This document shows, one piece after another, positions 42,399 to 42,471 of a stretch of DNA of 42,471 nucleotides. The translations under genes were made by a program, and so were the position numbers. Origin of the DNA: Pseudoflavonifractor intestinihominis (GTDB lineage: Bacteria > Bacillota > Clostridia > Oscillospirales > Oscillospiraceae). The stretch spans positions 1-42,471 of the forward strand of contig NZ_JBBMFK010000031.1 in the NCBI RefSeq assembly GCF_040096055.1, read 5' to 3'. The notes under the pieces are model-generated. The model was not told the origin of the DNA. It did not search any database and was given only the letters and a program-made list of their open reading frames with translations. Position 1 is the first letter of the stretch, and each line of letters opens with the position of its first letter.

Positions 42399-42471
42399 GT
42401 TTGTCAAACGAAAATGTGAGCAAAAGGGCCCCAAAAAAGTGAGCACCTTCAGCACCAGATTTCATGTCGTG

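Noticed and set aside
39042..42419. A 1125-codon open frame on the plus strand across the whole SLH gene
   Set aside because: It is antisense to a gene with signal peptide, LRR, InlB and SLH domains. The antisense protein is low-complexity (Gly, Leu, His, Val rich), which is usual for the complement of GC-rich codons.

Overview
The window looks like a chromosome segment from a GC-rich, anaerobic, endospore-forming member of the Clostridia, most likely Oscillospiraceae-like (near Flavonifractor, Oscillibacter or Lawsonibacter). The evidence is the sporulation genes (a spoIVA fragment, cotJ genes, cwlD), a PPi-dependent phosphofructokinase beside an ATP-dependent one, an SLH-domain surface protein, ECF-type vitamin uptake and the carboxynorspermidine polyamine route. 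The genus is an inference from gene content only.

Region 1 (1 to about 12,566) is the right part of an integrated element whose left end lies outside the window. It carries a MoxR-type AAA ATPase with a metallopeptidase/VWA partner, a Zn-finger amidoligase-like protein, a DUF932 protein, a YqaJ-type nuclease gene broken by one amber codon, a Cys-cluster protein, a small sigma-like protein, a four-gene DUF6788/DUF3990/DUF3791 toxin-antitoxin-like operon, and a large serine recombinase at the extreme right. The host DNA that follows is the 3' third-to-fifth of spoIVA, so the element splits this mother-cell sporulation gene.

Region 2 (12,850 to 28,700) is housekeeping chromosome: a Crp/Fnr regulator divergent from leuCDB, a GNAT acetyltransferase, an ECF S component with a structured leader, an aminotransferase, purB-pfkA, convergent pfp, divergent fba, an amidase-domain protein, a Xer-type recombinase, a Cys-rich small protein, and cwlD-radA.

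Region 3 (28,864 to 38,957) is the most striking part. A cotJ operon (a fused cotJA-cotJB gene, then cotJC) is interrupted inside cotJC by an element of 9,020 bp. The 8-bp core GCAGCAGA occurs at 29740-29747 and 38760-38767. Removing the DNA between the two copies restores an uninterrupted 198-codon cotJC and rebuilds all the presumed di-manganese ligands. The element carries a 50-aa ORF and a large serine recombinase at its left end, a DUF4177 gene, a promoter-to-terminator interval of about 400 nt with no ORF that looks like a structured ncRNA (possibly raiA-like), and a complete polyamine operon: speD, an Orn/Lys/Arg decarboxylase, speE, speB, carboxynorspermidine synthase and nspC. The recombinase has no evident promoter of its own and lies just downstream of, and in the same direction as, the cotJ genes. 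Mother-cell transcription of cotJ could therefore switch on excision of the element that interrupts it.

Region 4 (39,045 to the end) holds one large secreted protein on the minus strand with leucine-rich repeats, InlB-type repeats and three SLH domains.

Taken together, the window holds two separate recombinase-bearing elements, each splitting a gene that in known spore formers is expressed in the mother cell. This parallels the skin element in sigK, but the second one carries core polyamine metabolism as cargo.
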